From positions 2,964,001 to 3,028,000 of the forward strand of contig NZ_JBBOSU010000001.1 in assembly GCF_038005225.1 (NCBI RefSeq): a stretch of DNA of 64,000 nt, given 5' to 3'. This DNA is from Solibacillus sp. FSL K6-1523 (GTDB lineage Bacteria > Bacillota > Bacilli > Bacillales_A > Planococcaceae). Below, in pieces: positions 45,941 through 55,569 of this stretch (position 1 is the stretch's first letter; each line of letters begins with the position of its first letter). The notes under the pieces are model-generated. The model searched no databases. It was given only the letters and a program-made list of their open reading frames with translations, and was not told the DNA's origin. Made by a program: the position numbers and the translations under genes.

Positions 45941-47092
45941 TTAATAATTAAATCGATTACGCGTTAATAAAAGTAGGAAAATGGCTGGTACAGTGAAAAT
46001 CGCCATCCCTAAAAATGCAAGTCCTGGTTCGATTTCATAAAGTGCACCACCGAGTAATGTTAGTACAGCAGCACTTAAACTCATCGCAAATGCCGAATAA
46101 ATTCCTTGTGCGTTCGGAATTTGCTCTTTCGGTAAGTTTTGCGTAATGTAGCGGATAAATGCATAGTGCGCCACCCCAAATGATAGAGCATGGAGCGCTT
46201 GCGTCATAACAAATACCGGGATGCTCGGGAATAAATAAATCGCAATCCAACGTACACTTGCACCAACTGCGGCTAAAATTAATAAGGATGAAGGTCGCCA
46301 ATTGGATAAAAACGAATCTGCCTTTAAAAAATAAAGTATTTCAAACACGACCGCGACATTTAAAATAACCCCAATATAAAATGGATTGACATTCAAATTT
46401 TGTATGTAAATATAGCCATAGCTGTAATAAGAAGCATGCGCCCCTTGTAGTAAAATGACGACGAGTAACACGACTGCAAAGCTTTTCACTTCGAGTAAGC
46501 CTGTCATCGATAAAGACTTCGCATTTTTCTCACGCTCAGGTCGCATTAATAAAACTTTTGGTGCCGGTAGTAATTGAATCGCCAATAGCGCAACTAAACC
46601 TAAAATCATAAACCATAATATGATTTGTTCCCCGTAAGTACCGGTAAACATACTAATAACTAATACCGACAAAATATAGCCAAACGAGCCGAGTGAACGT
46701 GCTTTTCCGTAATGAACATTTCCTTGTTGCATTAACGTCGAGGCTCCACTTTCAACTGCTGGCAATAACGCAGGAAACATTGCACTAAATAGCATTGTCA
46801 CAATAAACAAACCTTCGAATGAATCCATTGGTATGTACAAAACAGTCACAATTAATGACATCGTCGTGAAAAATAATAATACTTGTTTATTGCTTAAAAT
46901 TTTTGATACATACGGAAAGATAAACATTGTTGATAATGCGCGCGCAACTAAGCCGAAACTCATAATAATGCCTGCTTCTGATACGGATAATCCTTTATCA
47001 TTGACTAGCCAACCTGTCCAATACGGTAAAAAGATGCCCCATGTAATAAAAAATGTAAAGAAATTTTGCGATAACCAACGCTGATTGTTCAT
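45941..47092 (-). CDS. MFS transporter of the PPP/HcaT (3-phenylpropionate permease-like) family
   Basis: A 383-residue carrier with about 12 membrane segments. The start FFTFFITWGIFLPYWTGWLVN and the paired conserved stretches resemble the MFS_1-like PPP family typified by E. coli HcaT. That enzyme imports phenylpropionate, but homologues vary, so the substrate is open. GGAGGGG precedes the ATG. It is divergent from a YeiL-like regulator, with only 89 bases between them, so that regulator may control it. The T-box leader of alaS follows, with no clear terminator between. Confidence 0.82.
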   Translation of the reverse strand: MNNQRWLSQNFFTFFITWGIFLPYWTGWLVNDKGLSVSEAGIIMSFGLVARALSTMFIFPYVSKILSNKQVLLFFTTMSLIVTVLYIPMDSFEGLFIVTMLFSAMFPALLPAVESGASTLMQQGNVHYGKARSLGSFGYILSVLVISMFTGTYGEQIILWFMILGLVALLAIQLLPAPKVLLMRPEREKNAKSLSMTGLLEVKSFAVVLLVVILLQGAHASYYSYGYIYIQNLNVNPFYIGVILNVAVVFEILYFLKADSFLSNWRPSSLLILAAVGASVRWIAIYLFPSIPVFVMTQALHALSFGVAHYAFIRYITQNLPKEQIPNAQGIYSAFAMSLSAAVLTLLGGALYEIEPGLAFLGMAIFTVPAIFLLLLTRNRFNY

Positions 47093-47152
47093 GAAAATTT
47101 ATTCCCCTCCAATACATTACGTTGAATGATAACACGTTCTTTAATACAATAA

Positions 47153-47168
47153 TGTGAGATATCTCATA
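47153..47168. promoter_or_regulatory. Crp/Fnr-like operator, TGTGA-N6-TCATA
   Basis: A palindrome with a perfect 12-base core TGAGATATCTCA (47155-47166) in the divergent intergenic region. With its flanks it is close to the Crp consensus TGTGA-N6-TCACA. It lies 14 bases before the regulator start, a position that suits autoregulation and control of the MFS gene; binding is inferred. Confidence 0.5.
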
Positions 47169-47181
47169 TTTTATAAAGGTC

Positions 47182-47856
47182 GTGAGCGATTTGAAAGTTT
47201 TAACGAATACATTACGGAATCTTTACATTGACCAGTACCCGATTAATCACTTATTTTCATTTGATATAACACCTTATTTAGCTGTTCATCAGTTTGAAAA
47301 AGGGGAATTCATTTTTAAAGAACGATCTCACCCAGAATATTTATATTATATGGTCGAGGGAAAGGCTAAACTATATGTGACACATAAAAACGGCAAAGTG
47401 TCCTTAATCGATTTCATTACCGCACCTATTTTTATGGGAGAGATGGAGCTATTAGATAGTGAAAGGGTATCAAAAGGAATCCAAGCTGTCACAAAAACAA
47501 TATGCCTCGCGATTCCTATTCAACAATTTAGAAAACAATTATTAACCGATGTCATTTTTTTGCGCGAACTTTGTATGCTTTTAAGTGACAAAGAAATGAA
47601 AGTAACAGCGAAATATACACAAAACCAAGCATACCCATTAGATAATCGGCTAGCTGCCTTTATATTACTCAGCTCCGATCAAGATTTTTATAAAGAAAAA
47701 CACACGGAAATTTGCGAGTTTTTAGGCGTTTCTTACCGGCATTTATTATATACATTGGCAGCGTTTTGTGAAGCCGGCATTCTTGTGAAACAAAATCGGG
47801 GTTATTTAATTCAAAACAAAGACAAGTTACTCGCATTAAGTGAAGAGGTATACTAG
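47182..47856 (+). CDS. Crp/Fnr-family regulator, YeiL-like
   Basis: A 224-residue regulator with an N-terminal cyclic-nucleotide-binding-type beta-roll (FEKGEFIFKERSHPEYLYYMVEG, residues ~35-60) and a C-terminal winged helix with EICEFLGVSYRHLLYTLAAF as recognition helix. This arrangement and the LYIDQYPI start resemble E. coli YeiL. There are no Fnr-type cysteine clusters at the N-terminus. Start is uncertain: GTG 47182 is close to AAAGG (2 bases), and TTG 47191 is the other choice. It probably acts on the palindrome upstream. Confidence 0.85.
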   Translation: MSDLKVLTNTLRNLYIDQYPINHLFSFDITPYLAVHQFEKGEFIFKERSHPEYLYYMVEGKAKLYVTHKNGKVSLIDFITAPIFMGEMELLDSERVSKGIQAVTKTICLAIPIQQFRKQLLTDVIFLRELCMLLSDKEMKVTAKYTQNQAYPLDNRLAAFILLSSDQDFYKEKHTEICEFLGVSYRHLLYTLAAFCEAGILVKQNRGYLIQNKDKLLALSEEVY

Positions 47857-48014
47857 CGCATCCATTTTTAGAACAAAAACACTATCGCTACTTGAGCTTT
47901 GGCTCCGAGTATGAATGACTAACTATTCCTGTAAGTAACTAAAAGTATATAGAAATAAATTTACTTTGAATAAAGAAATTTCTCATTTGAGACTTGAAAG
48001 GAAAGATTAAAAAT

Positions 48015-48539
48015 ATGATAGATCGAGCTAATCATTTATGGAAACGTATTATTGAAAGTGGTTCAAATAATAATAGTAACTTTAAAGAATCATTAAATCT
48101 TCAATCTGGTGCAAATGACGAAGAGTTTCAACTTCTCGAACATACACTGGGTGTTACACTTCCTGAAGAAATGAAGAGCTTTTACAAGGTATATAACGGA
48201 CAAGTTTGGGAAAATGAAGTGAATCCTTTTGTGAGAAATTTAACCCTATCGCCTATTTCTGAGATTATAGATACTTGGAATTTCTTACAGGAAGAATTCG
48301 ATCCAGATGATGATTTAGAACCCAATATTGAAAAAGAGCTCAAGCCATTACTTTGGAATTCAAAATGGATTCCCATTGCAGCAAATGGCGGTGGTGATCA
48401 TCTTTGCATTGATACAGATCCATCTGAAGTTGGAGTGGCGGGGCAGATTTTGTACTTTTGGCATGATTGGGGAAATCGTACTATCGAAGCGAAAAATCTT
48501 TTAGAATTCATAGAAATTTGCTTGAACGAAAAAATTTAA
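48015..48539 (+). CDS. SMI1/KNR4 (SUKH) family protein
   Basis: A 174-residue SUKH-fold protein. The key pattern is LLEHTLGVTLPEEMKSFYKVYNG near residue 40, then WIPIAANGGGDHLCIDTD near 125 and a WHDWGNRTIEAKNL end. Many members are immunity proteins that neutralise nuclease toxins delivered by contact-dependent systems, though some are housekeeping. No toxin gene is visible beside it. ATG 48015 has AAGGAAAG 9 bases upstream; the frame opens at 47994. It has its own terminator. Confidence 0.86.
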   Translation: MIDRANHLWKRIIESGSNNNSNFKESLNLQSGANDEEFQLLEHTLGVTLPEEMKSFYKVYNGQVWENEVNPFVRNLTLSPISEIIDTWNFLQEEFDPDDDLEPNIEKELKPLLWNSKWIPIAANGGGDHLCIDTDPSEVGVAGQILYFWHDWGNRTIEAKNLLEFIEICLNEKI

Positions 48540-48662
48540 AATAGATTAAAAGTTTGTGGAAGATTACATTTAAACGAACAGTACCCTCAGTGCAACAAGG
48601 GTTTATAACATATAGATAAAAGACCTAGTATTGTTCTCAAATACAAATTTTAAAGCAAGCTT

Positions 48663-48709
48663 AAAAGCCATGAAATGTCATTCGTGATATGCTCATGGCT
48701 TTTCTTTTT
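48663..48709 (+). terminator. terminator of the SMI1/KNR4 gene
   Basis: AAAAGCCATGA pairs with TCATGGCTTTT and is followed by a T-rich stretch (CTTTTT). Confidence 0.82.
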
Positions 48710-48839
48710 AAAATTATTTATATTTGTTTCCTTTGCTCTTCACTTTACATAGAAATTCAACTTATTCACTTATTCAAAATAAAAAAACCATATATGTTGC
48801 ACTTATGAAACAATCATCCAATTAGAATAAAAATCTAAT

Positions 48840-49000
48840 TAAGAAAACGTCGCCTCCCACGGTAGCGACGCACCCTGTATAGAAAGTTTCAGATTGCCAA
48901 CTTTTAAATGGAGGCTGACCTTGCACGAAGCACAAAGTTGAGTCGTACAGATTTATGCTAACATTGTCTGTGCGCCTCATGTGCTTAGCCAGCCTAAACT
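48840..49000 (-). ncRNA. candidate structured RNA in the 576-bp gene-free interval
   Basis: No protein gene is visible in 48540-49115. On the minus strand this part folds into three pieces: a long irregular hairpin (48912-48995; stems AGGCT/AGCCT, AAGCAC/GTGCTT and ACAGA/TCTGT), a short hairpin (AAAGTT/AACTTT, 48883-48904) and a terminator-like stem CGTCGC/GCGACG (48848-48870) followed by TTTTCTT. I do not recognise a known family. It could be an independent small RNA or the structured 3' end of the recD2 transcript. No good promoter was found. Confidence 0.4.
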
Positions 49001-49115
49001 AGTTAATACCTCATTAGAAGTTTTATGAGAACACTTACATGATAAGGATAGAATCTTTTGTTCAACCTATACAAAACATCATTCACAATAATGTTTCGCC
49101 ATTTATAACTCCTTA

Positions 49116-51638
49116 CTATTCCTCCATAAAATCATACGGCGAGACATTGTCCATTCCAATAAGTGGATGCACATATGGAGCCGTTTCAGTCGTTAAATGA
49201 TTCAATAAGGTTTCACCAATTTTATGCGACTGTGAAACATTTAATAAACCTAACTGTTCGTGTGTTGATTCCTGTTGTTTTTTTTCGGCAGTTGGTTGAG
49301 CTTCTACTTTCTCCTGCACTTCGACTTGTGGCACATCATCATCCATTGCCACCGGATTTAAACGCATTTTTAAACTTGTAAAACGTGTTAAATCATCTGT
49401 TTTCGCTAAACCGTTCGCTAAAACATCGGGCTCCCCACATAAAATTAAAAAGTTTTTCGCACGTGTAATGCCTGTATACAGTAAGTTTCGTCGCAACATT
49501 TTTGAATAGCCGCGCACTACTGGCATAATAACCGTTTGAAACTCGGAGCCTTGTGATTTATGAATAGAGCAACAATATGCGAGCGTCAGTTGATTCAAAT
49601 CGGCACGCTGGTACGTCACTTCAATGCCATCATACGAAACAATTAATAAATCCTGCTTTTCAATCGTTTCCTTTGCACGAATGATCGAAATGACTTCCCC
49701 CATATCGCCATTAAATACATTGCTTTCTGGTTGATTGACAAGCTGAAGCACTTTGTCGCCAATTCGGTAAATGGTATCGCCAAAAACAAGTTCCTTCCTC
49801 GTCCCATCATTTGGATTGACGAGCTGTTGAATTTCTTTATTGAGCGCATCAATGCCAGCCGGACCTTTATACATCGGCGCTAACACTTGAATATCGCGAA
49901 TTGCCTGCCCTTTCGCAAGCGCGCCTTTTACAACTTGGGTAACGACATCGGTAACTTGGGAAGCTGCCGCTTGAATAAATGAACGATCCGATGTTTTCGT
50001 CGTCAATGTATCCGGTACAATCCCTTTTTTAATTTGGTGCGCGATTTCGATAATCGTCGAACCTTCTGCTTGGCGGTAAACATCCGTTAATTCCACAACA
50101 GGCACTTGCTTAGAAGCGAGTAAATCCTTTAGCACTTGTCCGGGACCAACAGGTGGTAATTGATCCTGATCCCCTACAAATACAACTTGAACATCTTCAT
50201 GTAATGCCTTTAATAATTGATGCGCTAGCCATGTATCGACCATCGACATTTCATCAATAATAATTAAACGTCCTGTTACTTCACGCTCTGTTTCCTCGTC
50301 TTTTTCTTGTCCGTTAAATCCGAGTAAGCGGTGAATGGTCATTGCTGGTAAACTCGTCGATTCTGCTAAGCGTTTTGCAGCTCGTCCAGTTGGGGCCGCT
50401 AACACAATCGGAAACGGCTCTTCCTTCTCTGCATACGTTTTCGGGTTCAATGAAAGACCATGAAGCTCTGCGTACGCTTCGACAAGCCCACGTACGACCG
50501 TCGTTTTCCCTGTACCTGGTCCACCGGTTAAAATCATAACAGCAGAATTCATCGCTGTTTCAATCGCTTGCGCTTGTGTCGGTGCATACGTCACACCATA
50601 ATTTTCTTCTACTCCACCAATCGCTTTTCGAATTTCATCGCGCGAAAAACGTTCACTCGTTTCATTCTTACTTTTTAATTCAATTATTTTACTCGCAATT
50701 CCTACTTCACTAAAATACAGCGACGGTAAATAAAGACGCGTTTCTTCTCCGCAAATTTTCGATTCCTCTCGCATTTCAATGCATGCCTTTGAAATTGCCT
50801 CATACGGAATTTCAACGCGCTGGCTTTGCTCAAGCATATTTTTAACAGCAGGCAAGACAACTTCGGCATCTAGGTATACATGCCCTTCTGACAATGCCGC
50901 ATGCGTTAACACATGAAAAACGGCCGCCTTAACTCTGTCGGGATGATTGCCTGTCATACCGAGTTTTGACCCTAACTCATCAGCACGAATAAATCCGACA
51001 CCTTCTATATCCTCAATTAAACGATACGGGTTTTCCGTCAATAAATGAATCGTTTCTTCACGGTATTTTTGGTATATTTTCATGCCTAATTGCGGACCAA
51101 ATCCCCACTCATTTAGACGTACCATAACACGCTCTAGCCCTAAATTTTCTTCAATTGTTTGGCGAATCATCATCTTTTTCTCTGCAGGTAAACGCGGAAC
51201 GACATCAAGCGCATTCGGATCTTCTAAAATTTTCGTCAGCGCATCGAGTCCAAGTTTATCAACGATCGTTTCTGCTGTTTTTCGACCGATTCCTACAAAT
51301 AAATCACTTGATAAATAATGAACGATTCCTTGCTCAGTTGAAGGTACCTCTTTTTCAAATGTTTCAATTTGGAATTGCATGCCGTATTTTGGATGACTTT
51401 TCATGATACCCGTAAATCGGTATAGTTCATCTTCTGCTAATTGCGGAACATATCCAACAACGATAATTTCTTTTTCTTCATATTGTAAATTCGTTTCTTG
51501 TATTTTCACACGAACAATGGAATACATATTTGTTGGATTATGAAAAATTGTGACGATGGGACGTCCAAGAATAAACAGCTTATTCAGTTCAAATAAATCG
51601 AGATTTTCCGCCACTTTAACGCCCACTTTCTTGCTCAT
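49116..51638 (-). CDS. recD2: ATP-dependent helicase RecD2 (YrrC)
   Basis: An 840-residue SF1B 5'-3' helicase of the type found without RecBC. N-terminal OB-like and helix-hairpin-helix regions (FVGIGRKTAETIVDKLG) precede the motor: Walker A GGPGTGKTTVV near residue 365, motif II IIDEMSMVD, and IHKSQGSEF in motif V. It takes part in DNA damage tolerance in Bacillus. The N-terminus is about 15 residues different from the B. subtilis form, and no strong ribosome binding site precedes ATG 51638, so the start may be slightly further in. Confidence 0.95.
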   Translation of the reverse strand: MSKKVGVKVAENLDLFELNKLFILGRPIVTIFHNPTNMYSIVRVKIQETNLQYEEKEIIVVGYVPQLAEDELYRFTGIMKSHPKYGMQFQIETFEKEVPSTEQGIVHYLSSDLFVGIGRKTAETIVDKLGLDALTKILEDPNALDVVPRLPAEKKMMIRQTIEENLGLERVMVRLNEWGFGPQLGMKIYQKYREETIHLLTENPYRLIEDIEGVGFIRADELGSKLGMTGNHPDRVKAAVFHVLTHAALSEGHVYLDAEVVLPAVKNMLEQSQRVEIPYEAISKACIEMREESKICGEETRLYLPSLYFSEVGIASKIIELKSKNETSERFSRDEIRKAIGGVEENYGVTYAPTQAQAIETAMNSAVMILTGGPGTGKTTVVRGLVEAYAELHGLSLNPKTYAEKEEPFPIVLAAPTGRAAKRLAESTSLPAMTIHRLLGFNGQEKDEETEREVTGRLIIIDEMSMVDTWLAHQLLKALHEDVQVVFVGDQDQLPPVGPGQVLKDLLASKQVPVVELTDVYRQAEGSTIIEIAHQIKKGIVPDTLTTKTSDRSFIQAAASQVTDVVTQVVKGALAKGQAIRDIQVLAPMYKGPAGIDALNKEIQQLVNPNDGTRKELVFGDTIYRIGDKVLQLVNQPESNVFNGDMGEVISIIRAKETIEKQDLLIVSYDGIEVTYQRADLNQLTLAYCCSIHKSQGSEFQTVIMPVVRGYSKMLRRNLLYTGITRAKNFLILCGEPDVLANGLAKTDDLTRFTSLKMRLNPVAMDDDVPQVEVQEKVEAQPTAEKKQQESTHEQLGLLNVSQSHKIGETLLNHLTTETAPYVHPLIGMDNVSPYDFMEE

Positions 51639-51836
51639 TTGTACGCTTATTTTACCATATGTAAAATGCCCTGTCTTTTACAGAATCAAAAATCCATTGT
51701 TGTTTCATGTTAATGCGGGAAACTGAAGCAAATCTAGCTTAAAAACGCGAGCGAACTATCAGATTTTTATAACAATTTCCAAGCAGTCAATGATATGATA
51801 GAAACTGATGTTGAAATAGAAAGGCTCGTGAACTAA

Positions 51837-52592
51837 ATGGAATTTAGACCTTGTATTGATTTACATGAAGGCAAAGTGAAACAAATCGTTGGAAGTACGC
51901 TTGGACATACCGATCAAGCGGTTATTGAAAATTTTACGTCAAAGCAGGATTCTAGTTATTATGCAACGTTATTTCAGCAAGACCAATTAACAGGCGGTCA
52001 TGTCATTATGCTTGGACCTGGTAATGAACAAGCAGCCATTCGCGCGCTCAATGCCTATCCAAACGGCTTGCAAATTGGTGGCGGTATTACGGCGGACAAT
52101 GCGCAGAAATATATTGACGCAGGCGCATCCCATGTCATCGTGACGTCATTTATTTTTCATGACGGTTTACTCGATATGCAGCGCTTACAGCAATTAGTTG
52201 ACGTTGTTGGAAAAGAACGCATCGTCATTGATTTAAGTTGTAAGGAACGTGACGGAAAATGGTTTGTCGTTACAGATAAGTGGACAAAATTTAGCGACTT
52301 TGAAGTGAATGCGCACTCGATAAAAGAGATTGAAAACTACTGCGATGAGCTATTAATTCATGCGGTGGATGTAGAAGGCAAGCGCAATGGGATGCAAGAA
52401 AGTTTAGTGCGTGATTTAACACAGTGGACAACGATTCCTACAACGTATGCTGGCGGTGTCCGTTCTCTAGAGGATTTACAAAAATTCGAACAGCTCACAA
52501 ACGGCAAACTGCATGTCACAATTGGCAGCGCATTGTCTATTTTTGGCGGAGATTTAGCGTATGATGAAGTTGTGAAGTATTGTCAAAAATGA
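51837..52592 (+). CDS. eukaryotic-type HisA (HIS6-like ProFAR isomerase)
   Basis: A 251-residue TIM-barrel isomerase of histidine synthesis (ProFAR to PRFAR). It matches the yeast HIS6 type, not the common bacterial HisA: CIDLHEGKVKQIVG at the start, HVIMLGPGNEQAA, VIDLSCKERDGKWFV, LLIHAVDVEGKRNGMQE and SALSIFGGDL. Catalytic aspartates would be Asp8 and Asp132; phosphate sites are GGGI (81-84) and AGGVRS (205-210). No other his gene is nearby. It is on the opposite strand to both neighbours, with its own terminator. AAAGG lies 12 bases before the ATG, a loose spacing. Confidence 0.9.
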   Translation: MEFRPCIDLHEGKVKQIVGSTLGHTDQAVIENFTSKQDSSYYATLFQQDQLTGGHVIMLGPGNEQAAIRALNAYPNGLQIGGGITADNAQKYIDAGASHVIVTSFIFHDGLLDMQRLQQLVDVVGKERIVIDLSCKERDGKWFVVTDKWTKFSDFEVNAHSIKEIENYCDELLIHAVDVEGKRNGMQESLVRDLTQWTTIPTTYAGGVRSLEDLQKFEQLTNGKLHVTIGSALSIFGGDLAYDEVVKYCQK

Positions 52593-52605
52593 ATGCACGA
52601 CAAAT

Positions 52606-52650
52606 AAAAGAGCTTGTTGATTCCCTTACATCAACAAGCTCTTATTTTTT
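52606..52650. terminator. bidirectional terminator between the HisA-like gene and dtd
   Basis: A perfect 14-base stem (AAGAGCTTGTTGAT/ATCAACAAGCTCTT) with an 8-base loop; ATTTTTT follows on the plus strand and TTTTATTTG on the minus strand. Confidence 0.9.
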
Positions 52651-52674
52651 AGAGTTATCAAAACGGCTAGATAA

Positions 52675-53115
52675 TCATTTCGATTCAACGATGATCGTCA
52701 CGGGACCATCATTAATAAGTGCAACATCCATCATTGCGCCGAAAATACCTGTTTCGACTTGTAAACCATGCATTTTCAGTTGCTCATTAAAAGCAAGCCA
52801 TAATACTTCAGCGGGTTCTGGTCTTGCTGCTTCAATAAAGCTCGGGCGTTTTCCTTTGCGAATGTCTGCATATAATGTGAATTGAGATACCGATAAAATT
52901 TCACCGCCCACTTCTAAGATCGAACGGTTCATTTTCCCTTCCTCATCTTCCCAAATACGCAAATCGGCAATTTTCTTCGCCACATACGCAACATCTTCTT
53001 CTGTATCGGTATGCGTAATGCCTACAAGTAACACATAACCTTTAGGAATAGCTCCTGTTACTGTTCCATCCACTGTAACCGATGCTTCTTTTGAACGTTG
53101 TAATACGACTCTCAT
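52675..53115 (-). CDS. dtd: D-aminoacyl-tRNA deacylase
   Basis: A 146-residue enzyme that removes D-amino acids from tRNA. The two active-site motifs are present: [10 protein letters not shown] near residue 78 and NDGPVTI near 136. Its start is 20 bases after rel, on the same strand, the conserved dtd-rel-apt-recJ arrangement. Confidence 0.97.
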   Translation of the reverse strand: MRVVLQRSKEASVTVDGTVTGAIPKGYVLLVGITHTDTEEDVAYVAKKIADLRIWEDEEGKMNRSILEVGGEILSVSQFTLYADIRKGKRPSFIEAARPEPAEVLWLAFNEQLKMHGLQVETGIFGAMMDVALINDGPVTIIVESK

Positions 53116-53135
53116 CTTTAATAACCTTCAATCTT

Positions 53136-55331
53136 TTAGTTAATAACGCGTTGTACCGAATAAATATCCGGTAATTGCTTAATTTTTTCTACTACTTTAT
53201 GAAGCCCTGATATATTGGAAATTGCTATCGTTAAGTGAATCGTCGCAATTTTATCCCGATCGGCACGTCCAGTTACAGCTAAAATATTCGTTTTTGCTTC
53301 ACTTACCGCATGCATGACATCATTTAATACACCCGGACGATCAAATGCTGAAATTTCAATATCAACTGGATATTCTTTTCGAGTATTCGTTACTTCATTT
53401 TCCCACTCAACTTCAATGAGACGCTCTGCCATGCCATCCTCTTCAATATTCGGACAGTCTCCTCGATGGACCGAGACGCCGCGCCCTTTCGTAATAAAAC
53501 CAACAATATCATCTCCTGGAACGGGTGTACAGCAACGCGAAAGGCGAATGAGTAAATTATCAATACCTTTTACAATAACACCCGATTCTGTCCGTTTATT
53601 AGGAGCAGGATTGTTCATGCTTTTCACGATTTTTTCAAGCGCTTCTTCTTGCTCACGTTCCTTACGCATCTTTTCAGCTAAGCGGTTGACAATTTGCTGT
53701 GCAGTAATGCCACCTACCCCAACGGCTGCATACAAGTCATCCTCATGGGTATAATTTAATTTTTCAATGACACGTTTAATATTTTCAGGCGTCAATACTT
53801 CCTTCACATCAAATTCCTGTGCTTTAATTTCTCTTTCAACCATTTCCTTGCCTTTAACGACACTTTCTTCACGCACATGCTTTTTAAAGAATTGCTTAAT
53901 TTTATTTTTTGCTTGGGAGCTTTGTGCAATTTTAATCCAGTCTCGACTCGGACCAAATGATTGTTTCGATGTAAGCACTTCAATAATATCGCCCGTTTTT
54001 AACGGCGTATCAAGCGGTACCATCTTGCCATTTACTTTTGCACCAATTGTTTTATTCCCTACCTCTGAATGAACACGGTAGGCAAAGTCAATCGGCACAG
54101 AACCTGCTGGTAGCTCGATGACATCCCCTTTTGGTGAGAATACGTATACCATGTCCGAAAATAAATCGAATTTTAACGATTCCATAAATTCAGCTGCGTT
54201 TGATGATTCATTTTGGAATTCTAAAATTTCACGGAACCACGTCAGCTTTTGATCGATATTTTCAGCTTTTTGATCAAGCGTTTTGCCTTCTTTATATGCC
54301 CAGTGTGCTGCGATACCGAATTCTGCAATTTTATGCATTTCCTTCGTACGAATTTGTACTTCAAGCGGATCTCCATATGGACCAATTACAGTCGTATGCA
54401 ATGATTGGTATAAATTTTGCTTTGGCATCGCAATATAATCTTTAAAGCGACCAGGCATTGGCTTCCATAATGTATGAATAATTCCGATTACCGCATAACA
54501 ATCTTTAATGCTATCAACTAATATACGAACGGCAAATAAATCATAAATTTCATTGAATTGTTTTTTTTGCAACGTCATCTTTCGGTAAATGCTGTATAAA
54601 TGCTTCGGTCTACCGTAAACATCCGCTTCGATTTCAACTTCTTTTAGCTGTGAATTAATTTCATCCATTACATTGTCTAAATAGGCTTCACGCTCATCAC
54701 GCTTTTTCTTCATTAAGCTGACGATGCGGTAATATTGTTGCGGATTTAAATAACGTAATGCTGTATCTTCCAGCTCCCATTTAACTTTTGAAATCCCCAA
54801 ACGATGAGCAAGCGGCGCAAAAATTTCGAGTGTTTCCTGCGAAATACGACGCTGTTTTTCGGCTGGCAAATGCTTTAACGTTCGCATATTATGCATACGG
54901 TCCGCTAATTTAATTAAAATGACGCGAATGTCCTGTGCCATTGCAACAAACATTTTTCGGTGATTTTCTGCCTGTTGTTCCTCTTTCGATAAATACTTAA
55001 TTTTCCCTAGCTTCGTTACGCCATCGACAAGTTTCGCCACTTCTTCACTAAAGGCGTTCACTAAATCTGCGCGTGTTACTTCTGTGTCCTCAACAACATC
55101 ATGTAAAAAACCTGCCGCTACCGTTTCTGGATCCATTTGAAGCTCAGCTAAAATGCCCGCTACTTGAACAGGATGTATAATATAAGGTTCCCCAGAGCTG
55201 CGGAACTGTTCTTTATGTGCTTCTTTTGCCACCTCGTACGCTTTTACAACAAAGGCAACATGTTCTTCATTCATATAGGATTTGGCGAGCTCGAAAACAT
55301 CTTCGGGCGCCAATATTTGTTCTTTCGCCAT
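53136..55331 (-). CDS. relA: bifunctional (p)ppGpp synthetase/hydrolase Rel
   Basis: A 731-residue long RelA/SpoT homologue, ribosome-associated, that makes and degrades (p)ppGpp. The HD hydrolase site is intact (FLHDVVEDT near residue 70), the synthetase region has YQSLHTTV, and a TGS domain ([12 protein letters not shown]), zinc-finger ([14 protein letters not shown]) and ACT domain follow. ATG 55331 is 7 bases from AAGGTGG, giving the usual length; the ORF extends to 55352. Confidence 0.97.
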   Translation of the reverse strand: MAKEQILAPEDVFELAKSYMNEEHVAFVVKAYEVAKEAHKEQFRSSGEPYIIHPVQVAGILAELQMDPETVAAGFLHDVVEDTEVTRADLVNAFSEEVAKLVDGVTKLGKIKYLSKEEQQAENHRKMFVAMAQDIRVILIKLADRMHNMRTLKHLPAEKQRRISQETLEIFAPLAHRLGISKVKWELEDTALRYLNPQQYYRIVSLMKKKRDEREAYLDNVMDEINSQLKEVEIEADVYGRPKHLYSIYRKMTLQKKQFNEIYDLFAVRILVDSIKDCYAVIGIIHTLWKPMPGRFKDYIAMPKQNLYQSLHTTVIGPYGDPLEVQIRTKEMHKIAEFGIAAHWAYKEGKTLDQKAENIDQKLTWFREILEFQNESSNAAEFMESLKFDLFSDMVYVFSPKGDVIELPAGSVPIDFAYRVHSEVGNKTIGAKVNGKMVPLDTPLKTGDIIEVLTSKQSFGPSRDWIKIAQSSQAKNKIKQFFKKHVREESVVKGKEMVEREIKAQEFDVKEVLTPENIKRVIEKLNYTHEDDLYAAVGVGGITAQQIVNRLAEKMRKEREQEEALEKIVKSMNNPAPNKRTESGVIVKGIDNLLIRLSRCCTPVPGDDIVGFITKGRGVSVHRGDCPNIEEDGMAERLIEVEWENEVTNTRKEYPVDIEISAFDRPGVLNDVMHAVSEAKTNILAVTGRADRDKIATIHLTIAISNISGLHKVVEKIKQLPDIYSVQRVIN

Positions 55332-55525
55332 TTTTTGTCCACCTTGTTCCATTTATTTTCACGTTTTCTTCATAATTGGTATAAATTCAATTGTATTAAA
55401 TATAGGTAGCGTATGTAAAGGGAGTAGGTCATTTAGTTTTAGATAAACTTGAAATATGTGAAATATTCAACATAAAATGACATAAAGGGAGTATCACTGC
55501 TTTAGATGATAACTAACATTCTATA

Positions 55526-55562
55526 CTAAAAACCCCGTTTCAAGCTTTTGCTAAAAACGGGG
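55526..55562 (-). terminator. terminator of apt
   Basis: CCCCGTTT pairs with AAACGGGG and the minus strand continues GGTTTTTAG. So apt-recJ ends here and rel is transcribed separately. Confidence 0.88.
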
Positions 55563-55569
55563 ATGGAAA

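Noticed and set aside
48912-48995. Long hairpin as an IS-element end or CRISPR repeat
   Set aside because: No transposase, target duplication or regularly spaced repeat is present; the stem is irregular and RNA-like.
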